Part shown: piece after piece, positions 1 through 12,231 of the stretch
How the letters are laid out: every line of letters begins with the position of its first letter
How positions within the stretch are numbered: position 1 is the first letter of the stretch
Assembly: GCA_001552515.1 (NCBI GenBank)
Contig: BCRI01000002.1
Coordinates: 62,001-126,000 of the forward strand
Reading direction: 5' to 3'
Length of the DNA: 64,000 nt
Origin: Sphaerimonospora mesophila NBRC 14179 = JCM 3151
GTDB lineage: Bacteria > Actinomycetota > Actinomycetes > Streptosporangiales > Streptosporangiaceae
Notes under the pieces: model-generated
Database searches by the model: none
Seen by the model: the letters and a program-made list of their open reading frames with translations, nothing else
What the model was told of the DNA's origin: nothing
Position numbers and translations under genes: made by a program

Positions 1-1
1 G

Positions 2-138
2 TACGCGGTGCAGGCGATCAGCGCCAACGACCTTCCGAAGATCATGGGAGTGGTCATGCTCACCGCGTGCTTCGTGGTCGTCGCGAACCTGATCGTCGAC
101 CTGTTGTACGCGGTGGTGGACCCGAGGGTGAGGCTGGG

Positions 139-142
<4 letters not shown>
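2..142 (+). CDS. ABC transporter permease, DppB/OppB type (C-terminal fragment)
   Basis: Only the last 46 residues lie in the window; the gene begins upstream. The fragment ends with a hydrophobic helix and the tail ANLIVDLLYAVVDPRVRLG. This N-L-x-x-D-x-x-Y-x-x-x-D-P-R pattern is typical of the C-terminus of DppB/OppB-type permeases (binding-protein-dependent transport, BPD_transp_1 fold); DppC-type proteins usually end differently. Its stop overlaps the start of the next ATPase gene in an ATGA junction, so the genes are co-transcribed. It forms part of the membrane channel of a di/oligopeptide or metal-peptide importer. The family call is good; the substrate cannot be told from this piece. 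Confidence 0.8.
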
Positions 143-1163
<1,021 letters not shown>

Positions 1164-1167
<4 letters not shown>

Positions 1168-2222
1168 GCCGGGCAAGCGAGCCGCTGCTGTCGGTCCAGG
1201 GACTGGAGAAGCACTTCCCCGTGACGAAGGGGCTGCTCAAGCGGCAGGTGGGCGCGGTCAGGGCGGTGGACGGCATCGGCTTCGACGTCGTCAAGGGCGA
1301 GACGCTGGGCCTGGTGGGAGAGTCGGGGTGCGGCAAGACCACCACCGGCCGTCTGATCACCCGGCTGATCGAGCCGACCGGGGGGAAGATCGTCTTCGAC
1401 GGGCGGGACATCACGCACATGTCGCAGGGGCGGCTGCGCCCGCTCCGCCGCGACATGCAGATGATCTTCCAGGACCCCTACAGCTCGCTGAATCCCCGGC
1501 ACACGGTCGGCGCCATCGTCGGCGCGCCGTACCGCATCCAGGGGATCAAGACCGAGCACGGCGTCAAACGGGCCGTCCAGGAGATCCTGGAGCTGGTCGG
1601 CCTCAACCCCGAGCACTACAACCGCTATCCGCACGAGTTCTCCGGCGGTCAGCGGCAGCGCATCGGCATCGCCAGGACGCTCGCGCTCAAGCCGAAGCTG
1701 ATCATCGCGGACGAGCCGGTCTCCGCGCTCGACGTGTCGATCCAGGCCCAGGTCGTCAACCTCCTGGAGGACCTGCAGAGCGAGCTCGACCTCACCTACG
1801 TGGTGATCGCGCACGACCTGTCGGTGGTCCGGCACATCAGCGATCGCGTCGCGGTCATGTACCTCGGCAAGATCGTCGAGATGGCCGACCGTACGGACCT
1901 CTACGGGTCACCGATGCATCCGTACACGAACGCGCTGCTGTCGGCGGTCCCGATCCCCGATGTCCGGCGCCGGAGCGAGCGGGAGCGCATCCGCCTGCAG
2001 GGCGATGTGCCGTCGCCGCTCAACCCGCCGCCGGCCTGCCGCTTCCACACACGGTGCTGGAAGGCGCAGGAGATCTGCCGGAAGGTCGAGCCGCCGCTGA
2101 CGGCGCTCGCCCCCGGCCACCAGGTGGCCTGCCACTTCCCGGAGAACCTCTCGGGGGACGCGCCGCCGGCGCCGGCGGCCGGTCAGGAGAAGGAACCGGG
2201 CACGATCAGCCCGGTCTCGTAG
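1164..2222 (+). CDS. dppF: Oligo/dipeptide ABC transporter ATPase, DppF/OppF type
   Basis: A 352-residue second ATPase of the same importer. Walker [10 protein letters not shown], signature FSGGQRQR and Walker [13 protein letters not shown] are intact, and the C-terminal oligopeptide motif ([14 protein letters not shown]) carries its cysteines. The start ATG 1164 overlaps the preceding stop; upstream in-frame starts (for example 990) lie inside dppD. In this family DppD and DppF pair as a heterodimer under the two permeases. Its 3' end overlaps the convergent response-regulator gene by 40 bases, so both mRNAs share complementary tails. The binding protein of the system is not in the window. 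Confidence 0.93.
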
Positions 2223-2866
2223 GCCAGGACGACCGCCTGGACCCGGTCGCGCAGCCCCAGCTTGGTGAGCACGTTGCCGACATGGGTCTTCACGGTCGTC
2301 TCACTGACCACCAGCCCCGCGGCGATCTCGGCGTTCGACATACCCTTGGCGATCAGGCGGAGCACCTCCAGCTCGCGCTCGGTCAGCCGGTCGAGCCGCG
2401 GCGGGGTGGCCTGTCCGTGCGCCGAGGGCAGCCGGGTCGCGAACCTGTCCAGCAGCCGCCGTGTCACGCTCGGCGCGACGATCGCGTCGCCGGCGGCCAC
2501 CACCCGGATGGCCTGCACCAGGTCGTCCGGTGGCACGTCCTTCAACAGGAACCCGCTCGCGCCGGCGCGCAGCGCCTCCACGATGTACTCGTCCAGATCG
2601 AACGTGGTCAGCACGAGCACCTTCGGCACGTGCGCTCTCGGCGCCGCCTCCCTGACGATGCGCCGGGTCGCCTCGATGCCGTCCGTGCCCGGCATGCGCA
2701 CGTCCATCAGCACGACATCGGGCAGCAGGGCCCGGGACTGGTCCATCGCGGTCGCGCCGTCGCCGGCCTCGCCGACGACGGTGATGTCGCGCTCCGCCTC
2801 CAGGATGAACCGGAAGCCGGTGCGCAGCAGCGGCTGGTCGTCAACCAGTAGCACCCTGATCGTCAT
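2183..2866 (-). CDS. NarL/FixJ-family response regulator
   Basis: A 227-residue two-component regulator. The receiver domain (residues 1-120) has the acidic pair D9/D10, the phospho-acceptor D55 in [10 protein letters not shown] and the conserved lysine in FLLKD. A LuxR-type helix-turn-helix follows at the C-terminus ([22 protein letters not shown]). The start ATG 2866 overlaps the stop of the kinase gene by four bases, so kinase and regulator form a pair. The family binds DNA as a dimer after phosphorylation. Target genes are unknown; the neighbouring peptide transporter is a possibility only because of position. Confidence 0.93.
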   Translation of the reverse strand: MTIRVLLVDDQPLLRTGFRFILEAERDITVVGEAGDGATAMDQSRALLPDVVLMDVRMPGTDGIEATRRIVREAAPRAHVPKVLVLTTFDLDEYIVEALRAGASGFLLKDVPPDDLVQAIRVVAAGDAIVAPSVTRRLLDRFATRLPSAHGQATPPRLDRLTERELEVLRLIAKGMSNAEIAAGLVVSETTVKTHVGNVLTKLGLRDRVQAVVLAYETGLIVPGSFS

Positions 2867-4128
2867 GCCGTTTCCTTGAGGGGGCCGCCCTTGAGCGGGC
2901 CGTGTTGTCTGAGGGGGCTGTGTTGTTTTAAGGGGAACTGAGCGTGGACCTCGAATCCACCCCCGCTCCGGGGACCGATCCGCAGGACACCACCATAGAG
3001 CGCGACGCGCTCCCGAATGCCCACCAGGCCGTGGCCGGTCCCGCCGGGACGTTCTGGATCGGCCGCGGCGCCGCGCCCGTCGTCCTCGACGTGGACCGTC
3101 AACTCGTCCGGCCCGTGCCGTACGGTGACCCAGGCGCCGGCGGCCGGCCCCGCGTGGCGCAGGCTGTTGGTGAGGGCCTCCTGCACCAGGCGGTAGGCGG
3201 CCAGGTCGATGCCCGGCGGCAGCGTGCCCTCCTCGCCCTCCACCAGCAACCGGATGCGCAGGCCCGCCTCGCGCATCTGCTCGACCAGCGTTCGCAGATC
3301 CCCCATGCCCGGCTGGGGCGCTCGCTCGGCGGGGCCGTCCGTACGCAGCACGCCCACGATGTTGCGCATCTCTGCCATCGCGGTGCGGCCCATCTCCTCG
3401 ATCGCGGTCAGCGCGTCGCGTGCGACGGCCGGCCTGCTGTCCAGCACCTTGCGCGCGGCGGCGGCCTGGACGGTCATCACGCTGACGTGGTGCGCCACCA
3501 CGTCGTGCAGCTCGCGGGCGATCCGGGAACGCTCCTCGGCCCGCGCCGCCCGGGTGTCGGCCTCGCGGGCGCGCTCCAGCCGGTCGGCCCGCTGCACCAG
3601 TTCCGCGAGGTAGGCGCGGCGCAGCCGGACCGTCCGGCCGCTCACCCAGCAGAGCAGGATGACCACGATGATCACCGCGTGCTCCGGCCACGACAGCGTC
3701 AGCGGCGAGAGGCCGGCCCCGACGGCGTAACCGATCACGGTGACGGCGAGGCCGGCCAGGCTCAGCGCGAGCCCCCGGTGGGCGGCCACCGTGTAGAGCA
3801 GGATCAGACCGGCGATCTCGCTGAGCCCGGTGTTGTAGCCGAGGGAGTTGAGCGTGCACTCCGGGAGCGTGGTCAGCGTCAGCAGCACGAACGGCCGGCT
3901 CCGTCGCAACGCCACGGGCAGCGTGCACAGCACCGCCAGGATCATGTTCAGCGCGTCGGGCGGGCGGATCTCGACGCCCGTGGCGCCCTGCAACCGCGCC
4001 ACCTCCTCCGCGCCGATCAAAGTGATCACGACGAGCGTGCCCGCCGTCAGTACCACCGCGAGGAGCGAGTCGCCGAACAGGGGATGAGACCTGAGCCAGG
4101 ACCGGAGACCGGCGGAGGTGAAGCGCAC
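2863..4128 (-). CDS. Two-component sensor histidine kinase, HisKA_3 (NarX-like) family
   Basis: A 421-residue membrane kinase. The N-terminal half has several hydrophobic segments (first near residues 20-40) with only short loops, so the signal is probably sensed within or close to the membrane. The dimerisation/phospho-acceptor motif RIARELHDVVAHH is followed by a HATPase_c domain with DDGRG and GHGLVGIRERV. It phosphorylates the regulator encoded just downstream. The C-terminus ends in short repeats ([23 protein letters not shown]) encoded by a 15-18 bp tandem repeat, an addition not expected of the family. The start is GTG 4128, six bases after a TAGATT hexamer, with no ribosome-binding site. 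Confidence 0.93.
   Translation of the reverse strand: MRFTSAGLRSWLRSHPLFGDSLLAVVLTAGTLVVITLIGAEEVARLQGATGVEIRPPDALNMILAVLCTLPVALRRSRPFVLLTLTTLPECTLNSLGYNTGLSEIAGLILLYTVAAHRGLALSLAGLAVTVIGYAVGAGLSPLTLSWPEHAVIIVVILLCWVSGRTVRLRRAYLAELVQRADRLERAREADTRAARAEERSRIARELHDVVAHHVSVMTVQAAAARKVLDSRPAVARDALTAIEEMGRTAMAEMRNIVGVLRTDGPAERAPQPGMGDLRTLVEQMREAGLRIRLLVEGEEGTLPPGIDLAAYRLVQEALTNSLRHAGPAAGAWVTVRHGPDELTVHVEDDGRGAAADPERPGGTGHGLVGIRERVALYGGVLRIGPRSGGGFEVHAQFPLKQHSPLRQHGPLKGGPLKETA
2866..2934. repeat. In-frame 15-18 bp tandem repeat at the kinase C-terminus
   Basis: About four imperfect units encode PLK/PLR-led pieces of 5-6 residues at the end of the histidine kinase. The unit length stays a multiple of three, so copy changes would lengthen or shorten the tail without a frameshift. 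Confidence 0.7.
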
Positions 4129-4134
4129 GTACCA

Positions 4135-4140
4135 AATCTA
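4135..4140 (-). promoter_or_regulatory. Leaderless -10 box for the histidine kinase
   Basis: On the minus strand TAGATT ends six bases before GTG 4128. No Shine-Dalgarno sequence lies between them, so transcription probably starts at the start codon. Confidence 0.6.
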
Positions 4141-4180
4141 GGCCGTCCTTCCGGCCGGCCACCCTGCTCAAGGGGGATGG

Positions 4181-4206
4181 CCGTCTCCTCCCAACGGAGG
4201 AGACGG
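4181..4206 (-). terminator. Hairpin after the RecB-family gene
   Basis: A perfect 11-bp stem (CCGTCTCCTCC with GGAGGAGACGG) closes a CAAC loop 20 bases downstream of the nuclease stop. No U-tract follows, as is common in high-GC actinobacteria. Confidence 0.6.
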
Positions 4207-4225
4207 ACGCCGGGCCGCGCCCGGG

Positions 4226-5086
4226 TCAGATCTCGTCGGTCGCGGCCCGCCTGCTCACCCGCGCGGACAGGCGGGGCTCGCGGTCGGGGACCGGCGGCGG
4301 CGTGCCGCCGAACTCCGGGCACAGCGCCTGATGATCGCACCAGTCGCACAGCCGGGAGGGCCGGGCCCGCCACTCGCGGGTGCGGACCGCCCGCTCGATC
4401 GCCGTCCACAGCGCCTCGACCTTGCGCTCGGTGGCCCGCAGGTCGGCCTCGTCGGGCACGTAGCGGAGGATCTCCCCGTTGCCCAGGTACATGAGCTGGA
4501 GCATCCGCGGCACGGCGCCCCCGCTGCGCCACAGCGCCAGCGCGTAGAACCTCATCTGGAACAGCGCCTTGGCCTCGAAGTCGCGCCCCGGCGCCGCGCC
4601 GGTCTTGTAGTCGACGATCCGCGTCTCCCCGGTGGGCGCGACGTCGAGGCGGTCGATGTAGCCGCGCAGCAGCAACCCGCTGTCGAGCACCGCCTCCACA
4701 TACATCTCCCGCTGCGCCGGCTCCAGCCGCTGCGGATCCTCCAGCGTGAAGTAGCGCTCCACCATGCCCCTGGCCTGGGTCAGCCAGGCGTCCCGCTCCC
4801 CGTCGTCGGAGAAGAGCCCGCCGTATTCCGGCTCCTCCTCCAGCAGCCGGTTCCACTCCGGCTCCAGCAGGTCGAGGGCCGCCGCGACCGTACGGCCCTG
4901 CGCGGGCAGGTCGTACAACCGCTCCAGCACCGCGTGGACGAGCGTGCCGCGCACCGCCGCCGGAGAGGGCCGCTCGGGAAGCTGGTCGATCACTCTGAAG
5001 CGGTAGAGCAGGGGGCAGGTCATGAAGTCGCCGGCACGGGAGGGGGACAGCGCGCCGATGATCGAGCGCTCTTCGGCGAGGGTCAT
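4226..5086 (-). CDS. RecB-family exonuclease (PD-(D/E)XK nuclease)
   Basis: A 286-residue Cas4/RecB-like nuclease. The N-terminal LSPSRAGDFMTCPLLYRFR, the RGTLVHAVLERL helix with the metal-site histidine, TRIVDYKTG (the D-x-K catalytic core) and the C-terminal RPSRLCDWCDHQALCPEF give the arrangement of a PD-(D/E)XK enzyme. The cysteine cluster is probably an iron-sulphur site, as in Cas4/AddB-type proteins. It is the homologue of the gene next to trmI and arc in mycobacteria (Rv2119). ATG 5086 was chosen because TACAGT lies seven bases before it. Earlier in-frame starts up to 5305 would overlap the divergent protease gene and add residues with no family similarity. Confidence 0.88.
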   Translation of the reverse strand: MTLAEERSIIGALSPSRAGDFMTCPLLYRFRVIDQLPERPSPAAVRGTLVHAVLERLYDLPAQGRTVAAALDLLEPEWNRLLEEEPEYGGLFSDDGERDAWLTQARGMVERYFTLEDPQRLEPAQREMYVEAVLDSGLLLRGYIDRLDVAPTGETRIVDYKTGAAPGRDFEAKALFQMRFYALALWRSGGAVPRMLQLMYLGNGEILRYVPDEADLRATERKVEALWTAIERAVRTREWRARPSRLCDWCDHQALCPEFGGTPPPVPDREPRLSARVSRRAATDEI

Positions 5087-5093
5087 GCCCTGC

Positions 5094-5099
5094 ACTGTA
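5094..5099 (-). promoter_or_regulatory. Leaderless -10 box for the RecB-family nuclease
   Basis: TACAGT on the minus strand ends seven bases before ATG 5086, with no ribosome-binding site between. It also decides the start codon. Confidence 0.6.
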
Positions 5100-5192
5100 A
5101 GGCACCTGGCCGACAGAACGCCTCCCGGCCTCATACGCTGATCCCACCCGCGGCACGTAGCATCGGGGTCAAGGGAGGGAAGGCGGCGAGTT

Positions 5193-6326
5193 ATGAGCAC
5201 ACCTGTCAACGGGTCGTCCCAGGGGCTGCGGATGGGGCGCCCGTTCGGTATTCCGGTGTACGTCTCACCGACATGGCTCATCGTGGCGGCGTTCATCACG
5301 ATCACTTTTCAGCCGCACATCGCCGCCATGCTGCCCGGCTACGGCGAGTTCGGGACCTACGCCGTGGCGCTGGCCTTCGCCGTACTGCTATATCTGTCGG
5401 TCCTGCTGCACGAGCTCGCCCACTGCGTCGTGGCCAAGCACTACGGCCTGCCGGTGCGCCGCATCACGCTGTACATGCTCGGCGGCGTCTCGGAGATCGA
5501 GCGCGAGCCGGAGACCGCGGGCCGCGAGTTCAACGTCGCCTTCGCCGGGCCGCTGCTGTCGCTGGGGCTCGCCGGGATCGGCTACCTGTTCTACGCCTTC
5601 GTGGTCCCCCCGACGGGCGTCATCACCGTGCTGGTCTGGCAACTGTGGTGGTCGAACCTGATCGTCGGCGTGTTCAACCTGCTGCCCGGGCTGCCGCTCG
5701 ACGGCGGCAGGATGCTGCGCGCCGCCGTCTGGAAGGTCACCAGCAGGTCCGGCACCGGCACGCTCGCCGCCGCCTGGGTGGGCCGCGGCGTGGCCGTCGC
5801 GGTCGTCGCCGTGCCGCTGCTGCTGAACCTGATGGCCGGCCAGGAGCCGGGACTCGGCGAGATGCTGTGGTCGGTCGTGCTCGCCTCGTTCATCTGGATC
5901 GGTGCGTCCCAGTCGCTGCGGATCGCCCGGGTCCGGGCACGCCTGCCGCAGTTGCGGGCCCGGCTGCTGGCCCGGCGGGCGATCCCGGTCACCGCGGGCA
6001 CGCCGCTGGCCGAGGCGCTGCGCCGCGCCGTCGAGGCGGGAGCCGGCGCGATGGTCCTGGTCGACCACGACGGGCGGCCGGTCGGGATCGTCAACGAGGC
6101 CGCCGTCAACGCCACCCCGGAACAGCGCAGGCCGTGGGTCGACGTCGGATCCGTGACGCGTAGCCTGGAGCCGTCGCTCGTGCTCGGCGCCGACCTGGAG
6201 GGGGAGTCTCTGCTCGACGCCATGCGCGAGACCCCGGCGGGGGAGTACCTGTTGGTCGAGCGTGGCGGCGAGATCTTCGGCGTGCTGGCCACGGCCGACG
6301 TCAACCGCGTGTTCAGCGGGGTCTGA
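5193..6326 (+). CDS. Site-2 protease family membrane metalloprotease (M50) with C-terminal CBS region
   Basis: A 377-residue intramembrane zinc protease. The HELAH metal motif is at residues 73-77 inside a hydrophobic helix, and the third ligand is the aspartate of LLPGLPLDGGRML. Several further membrane segments follow to about residue 245, and the last 120 residues resemble a degenerate CBS pair (VTAGTPLAEAL, MVLVDHDGRPVGIV). The family cleaves membrane-bound substrates such as anti-sigma factors; this cytosolic CBS-bearing subtype may sense adenine nucleotides (family knowledge). A ribosome-binding site (AGGGAGGGA) precedes ATG 5193, with a possible -10 TAGCAT at 5158-5163. Mycobacterial genomes carry the same gene in the trmI-arc neighbourhood. 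Confidence 0.9.
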   Translation: MSTPVNGSSQGLRMGRPFGIPVYVSPTWLIVAAFITITFQPHIAAMLPGYGEFGTYAVALAFAVLLYLSVLLHELAHCVVAKHYGLPVRRITLYMLGGVSEIEREPETAGREFNVAFAGPLLSLGLAGIGYLFYAFVVPPTGVITVLVWQLWWSNLIVGVFNLLPGLPLDGGRMLRAAVWKVTSRSGTGTLAAAWVGRGVAVAVVAVPLLLNLMAGQEPGLGEMLWSVVLASFIWIGASQSLRIARVRARLPQLRARLLARRAIPVTAGTPLAEALRRAVEAGAGAMVLVDHDGRPVGIVNEAAVNATPEQRRPWVDVGSVTRSLEPSLVLGADLEGESLLDAMRETPAGEYLLVERGGEIFGVLATADVNRVFSGV

Positions 6327-6398
6327 CCGGCCGCTGAGCGGCGCCTGAGCGATCCGATCGAGACCAATCCCCCGAGACCGGGTGGTGTCACTTTTTGC

Positions 6399-6404
6399 TA
6401 CGTT
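6399..6404 (+). promoter_or_regulatory. Candidate -10 box for the FHA-domain gene
   Basis: TACGTT lies 66 bases before GTG 6471. The gene has a GGGAGGGAGA ribosome-binding site, so this would be a promoter with a normal leader. No clear -35 was seen. Confidence 0.35.
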
Positions 6405-6470
6405 CTGGGGGTCGAACGGTATCGACCGCGGCGCGGTTCATCCGGTGGCGTTTCCGGGAGGGAGAGTTCT

Positions 6471-7952
6471 GTGACGGAACAGGGCGTGGGGGTGGTCCGC
6501 CCGCTGCCGGGGGAGGGCGTGGTCGCTCATCTGAACGGCTTACTGCTGGTGTGCGCGACCGGCCAGCCGGTCGAGGAGTTGCTGGGAGCCCTGCACGAGA
6601 CGGCCGTGGCCGGCGGGGACGGCCGCGCCCTGGCCCGCAGGGTCGCCCACGTCCTCGCCCGGGCCATGGACGGACAGATCACGGGTGAGCCGGTGGCCTG
6701 CGCCGTCGCCGGCCCGGTCGCCGGCGGGGTGGCCGTGTTGGTCAGCGGTGACGCGTTCGCGACCGTCTCGGGCGGCCCTGACGGCGACGTCCACCTGGCC
6801 GGGCGTGAGGCGCTCACCTGGATGGACCGGCTCGTGGCCGGCCCCGTCGCCAAGATCGAGCTGCGGCTGCCGGGGGCGGGCCCGGCCGTCCCGTACGGCA
6901 GGCTCGACGGCGGCGTGGTCACCGGAGCCGGCCTCGAATGCGACTTCACCCAGGCCGGTGAGCGCGCCTTCCCCCCGCCGCCCGTGCCGCAGCACCGGCC
7001 TCAGCAGGTGCGGCCGGCCCCTCCCGGCCCGCCCGAGCCGATCGCCGCTCAGGAGCCGGTGGTGCCGTCGCCCGTCGCGCCCGGACCGATCGCGCCGCCT
7101 GCGCCGCCCGTGCCTCCGGGCCCGCCCACGCCGCCGTTGCCCGCTCCGCCGCTGCCGCCGCTTTCCGCTCCGCCGACCTCCCAGCCGCAGGCCGAGCCCG
7201 CGCCCATATCGGGCCCGCACTCCGGCACCGGTCCGAATTCCGGGCCGATCTTCGGGCCGGCCTCCGAGCCGATTCCACCGCCCGTCCCAGGGCCGGTCTC
7301 CGGGCCCATCTCCGTACCCGTTCCCGGGCCGATGCCGGGACCGATCCCGGGGCAGGGGGACCACGCGCCGTCGGGGGAGGAGGCGCAGCCGGAGAGCCTG
7401 CCGCCGGACGTTCCCGCCGCCGAGGAGGAGCCGGGGGAGATCACCCGGCTCGACACTCCCCCAGACTCCGACGGGCTGCTCATGGTCTACGGCGTCGACT
7501 GCAGGAACGACCACTTCAACGACCCGCGCGCGCCCTATTGCGCCGTCTGCGGCGTCGGCATCGACCAGCGGGCCGTCGTGCCGTACAAGGGGCCCCGGCC
7601 GCAGCTCGGCGTGCTCCTGCTCGACGACGGGGTGGCGCTGTCGCTCGACGGCGACTACGTGCTCGGGCGCGACCCCGAGCGCGCGCCCGAGGTCCAGTCG
7701 GGCGAGGCCCGGCCGGTCCGGGTGACAAGCCCGGACGGCTCGGTCTCCCGGCGGCACCTGCGGATCGCCCTGAACAACTGGGACGTCAACCTGATCGATC
7801 TCGGCTCGGTCAACGGGACGCAGATCCAGCCGCCGGGCGACCCCAACTTCTACGACATCCCGCCGAGCGAGCCGGTCCCGATCCTGCCCGGCACGACCGT
7901 GCGGGTCGGCGTCTCCCGGACGATGCGCTACGAGGCCCGGCGCGGCGGGTGA
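6471..7952 (+). CDS. FHA-domain protein with proline-rich linker and zinc-binding motif
   Basis: A 493-residue cytosolic protein. Residues 1-165 form an unrecognised N-terminal domain. A proline/glycine-rich linker (about 165-310) contains many repeated G-P-(I/V) and P-x-P steps. Then comes a small zinc-ribbon-like motif (C-x3-H, then YCAVCG) near residues 343-363. The C-terminal FHA domain has GRDPE, SVSRRHLRI and DLGSVNGTQI. FHA domains bind phosphothreonine, so it is likely a reader of Ser/Thr kinase signalling; a kinase-like gene lies 8 kb downstream. The start is GTG 6471 after a strong ribosome-binding site. The stop is only three bases from the convergent GNAT gene. Partner and role are unknown. 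Confidence 0.85.
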   Translation: MTEQGVGVVRPLPGEGVVAHLNGLLLVCATGQPVEELLGALHETAVAGGDGRALARRVAHVLARAMDGQITGEPVACAVAGPVAGGVAVLVSGDAFATVSGGPDGDVHLAGREALTWMDRLVAGPVAKIELRLPGAGPAVPYGRLDGGVVTGAGLECDFTQAGERAFPPPPVPQHRPQQVRPAPPGPPEPIAAQEPVVPSPVAPGPIAPPAPPVPPGPPTPPLPAPPLPPLSAPPTSQPQAEPAPISGPHSGTGPNSGPIFGPASEPIPPPVPGPVSGPISVPVPGPMPGPIPGQGDHAPSGEEAQPESLPPDVPAAEEEPGEITRLDTPPDSDGLLMVYGVDCRNDHFNDPRAPYCAVCGVGIDQRAVVPYKGPRPQLGVLLLDDGVALSLDGDYVLGRDPERAPEVQSGEARPVRVTSPDGSVSRRHLRIALNNWDVNLIDLGSVNGTQIQPPGDPNFYDIPPSEPVPILPGTTVRVGVSRTMRYEARRGG

Positions 7953-10070
<2,118 letters not shown>

Positions 10071-10275
10071 CGATTCAGCCACGAACCGGCAAAACCGCGT
10101 GACACGGGAACATAAGGGTGTGTTCCTAATGCTGAGCCGATTAAACGGTCCATTAGGCATCAAACGCCGAACACCCAACGTAACTACACGAACACTGCCC
10201 GGCCAGGTTACGTACAGCGCCAAGATAGGTAGGGTCTTGAGTAGTCGTTCTCGACGGGGAAGGAGGTGACGGGGC
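10071..10275 (+). promoter_or_regulatory. arc upstream region with inverted repeats and candidate -10
   Basis: This 205-base gap is clearly richer in A+T than its surroundings. It contains GGAACA at 10107-10112 mirrored by TGTTCC at 10121-10126 (8-base spacer), and CGTAAC at 10179-10184 mirrored by GTTACG at 10207-10212 (22-base spacer). TAGGGT at 10230-10235 is the best -10 candidate. A strong ribosome-binding site GGAAGGAGGTGA ends just before the GTG start of arc. No regulator can be assigned to the inverted repeats. Confidence 0.5.
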
Positions 10276-12039
10276 GTGGCAGCTCGCGACGACGCCGAGG
10301 CTCGAGCCGCGCAGCGCGAACGGGAGGTCGCGGATCTCACAACACAGGTCTCCTTCCTGCAGGAGGAGATCACCGCGCTGCGGCGGAAGCTGGCCGAGTC
10401 TCCCCGGCAGGCCAGGATCATCGAAGAACGTCTCCATGAGGCGCAGGCGCAGGTGGCCGCCCTCACCAGCCAGAACGAGCGGCTGGTTTCCACCCTCAAG
10501 GAGGCCAGGGACCAGATAGTCGCCCTCAAGGAGGAGGTCGACCGGCTGGCGCAGCCGCCGTCAGGCTTCGGTGTGTTCCTCGAGGCCAGGGAAGACGGCA
10601 CGGTGGAGGTGTTCACCGGCGGCCGCAAACTCCGGGTGAACGTCAGCCCGGCCGTGGACGTCGAGTCGCTCAAGCGTGGCCAGGAGGTCATGCTGAACGA
10701 GGCGCTCAACGTCGTGGAGGCCCTCGGCTTCGAGGAGGTCGGCGAGATCGTCATGCTCAAGGAGCTCCTTGAGGACGGCGACCGCGCCCTCGTCATCTCG
10801 CACGCGGACGAGGAACGGGTGGTCAAGCTCGCGCACTCGCTGCTGGACCAGCCGCTGCGCGCCGGCGACTCACTCCTGCTCGAACCCCGGTCGAACTACG
10901 TGTACGAGCGGATCCCGAAGGCCGAGGTCGAGGAACTCGTGCTGGAAGAGGTCCCGGACATCTCCTACGAGGAGATCGGCGGGCTCAACCGGCAGATCGA
11001 GCAGATCAGGGACGCCATCGAGCTGCCCTACCTGCACGCCGACCTGTTCCGGGAGCACCAGCTCCGTCCGCCGAAGGGCGTGCTGCTGTACGGGCCGCCC
11101 GGTTGCGGCAAGACGCTCATCGCCAAGGCCGTGGCCAACTCCCTGGCCAAGCAGGTCGCGGAGAAGACCGGCCAGTCCGGCAAGAGCTTCTTCCTCAACA
11201 TCAAGGGCCCCGAGCTGCTGAACAAGTACGTCGGCGAGACCGAGCGGCACATCCGCCTGGTCTTCCAGCGGGCCCGGGAGAAGGCCTCCGAGGGCACCCC
11301 GGTGATCGTGTTCTTCGACGAGATGGACTCGATCTTCCGGACCCGGGGGTCCGGCGTCTCCTCCGACGTGGAGAACACCATCGTCCCTCAGCTCCTGTCG
11401 GAGATCGACGGCGTCGAGGGCCTGGAGAACGTCATCGTCATAGGCGCGTCCAACCGCGAAGACATGATCGACCCCGCGATCCTGCGGCCCGGCCGCCTGG
11501 ACGTGAAGATCAAGATCGAACGGCCGGACGCCGAGGCCGCCAAGGACATCTTCTCGAAGTACCTGGTCAGCGAGCTGCCGCTGCACGCGGACGATCTGAC
11601 CGAGCACGGTGGCAGCCGTGAGAGCACGATCCTGGAGATGATCCAGCGGGTCGTCGAGCGGATGTACGCCGAGAGCGAGGAGAACCGCTTCCTGGAGGTG
11701 ACCTACGCCAACGGCGACAAGGAGGTCCTCTACTTTAAGGACTTCAACTCCGGAGCGATGATCCAGAACATCGTGGACCGCGGCAAGAAGATGGCCATCA
11801 AGGAGTTCCTCGACACCGGGCAGAAAGGCCTGCGGATCTCGCACCTGCTGGCCGCCTGCGTCGACGAGTTCTCCGAGAACGAGGATCTGCCCAACACCAC
11901 CAACCCCGACGACTGGGCCAGGATCTCCGGCAAGAAGGGCGAGCGGATCGTCTACATCCGCACGCTCGTGCAGGGCAAGCAGGGCACCGAGGCCGGCCGG
12001 TCGATCGACACGGTCGCCAACACCGGTCAGTACCTGTAA
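10276..12039 (+). CDS. arc: Proteasome-associated AAA ATPase ARC (Mpa)
   Basis: A 587-residue hexameric unfoldase that recognises Pup-tagged proteins and feeds them to the 20S proteasome. An N-terminal coiled coil (about residues 5-80), which binds Pup in the family, is followed by the inter-domain OB folds and one AAA module with GPPGCGKT, the FFDEMDSI Walker B and the [19 protein letters not shown] sensor region. The C-terminus ends GQYL; the penultimate-tyrosine tail is the element that docks on the proteasome alpha ring and opens its gate. The start is GTG 10276, nine bases after GGAGG. A strong hairpin follows 18 bases after the stop, so arc looks monocistronic. Confidence 0.97.
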   Translation: MAARDDAEARAAQREREVADLTTQVSFLQEEITALRRKLAESPRQARIIEERLHEAQAQVAALTSQNERLVSTLKEARDQIVALKEEVDRLAQPPSGFGVFLEAREDGTVEVFTGGRKLRVNVSPAVDVESLKRGQEVMLNEALNVVEALGFEEVGEIVMLKELLEDGDRALVISHADEERVVKLAHSLLDQPLRAGDSLLLEPRSNYVYERIPKAEVEELVLEEVPDISYEEIGGLNRQIEQIRDAIELPYLHADLFREHQLRPPKGVLLYGPPGCGKTLIAKAVANSLAKQVAEKTGQSGKSFFLNIKGPELLNKYVGETERHIRLVFQRAREKASEGTPVIVFFDEMDSIFRTRGSGVSSDVENTIVPQLLSEIDGVEGLENVIVIGASNREDMIDPAILRPGRLDVKIKIERPDAEAAKDIFSKYLVSELPLHADDLTEHGGSRESTILEMIQRVVERMYAESEENRFLEVTYANGDKEVLYFKDFNSGAMIQNIVDRGKKMAIKEFLDTGQKGLRISHLLAACVDEFSENEDLPNTTNPDDWARISGKKGERIVYIRTLVQGKQGTEAGRSIDTVANTGQYL

Positions 12040-12056
12040 TTCGATACCGCGAAGTG

Positions 12057-12084
12057 GAGGGGGCGCGAGCGATCGCGCCCCCTC
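12057..12084 (+). terminator. Rho-independent-type hairpin after arc
   Basis: A perfect 12-bp stem (GAGGGGGCGCGA with TCGCGCCCCCTC) closes a GCGA tetraloop of the GNRA class 18 bases after the arc stop. A pyrimidine-rich run (TCTCGTTCTGCCCTCTCCC) follows instead of a U-tract. Confidence 0.8.
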
Positions 12085-12231
12085 TCTCGTTCTGCCCTCT
12101 CCCTTGTTTCGCGTGCCCTGTCGACGCCGCCTCGTCGAGCGTGGAGTCTCGGCCGCATATCGGCCAGGTCTCCGAGTGGGCAAGATCCGAGAACCGGGGA
12201 ACCGGCTCGTACGCGATCACGTCAAAGGTGA

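Noticed and set aside
4331-6163. Very long open frames opposite or out of frame with real genes (for example 4331-6163, 1016-2851, 38039-40400)
   Set aside because: They are Arg/Ala/Gly/Pro-rich shadow frames produced by high GC, overlap well-supported genes fully and show no domain.
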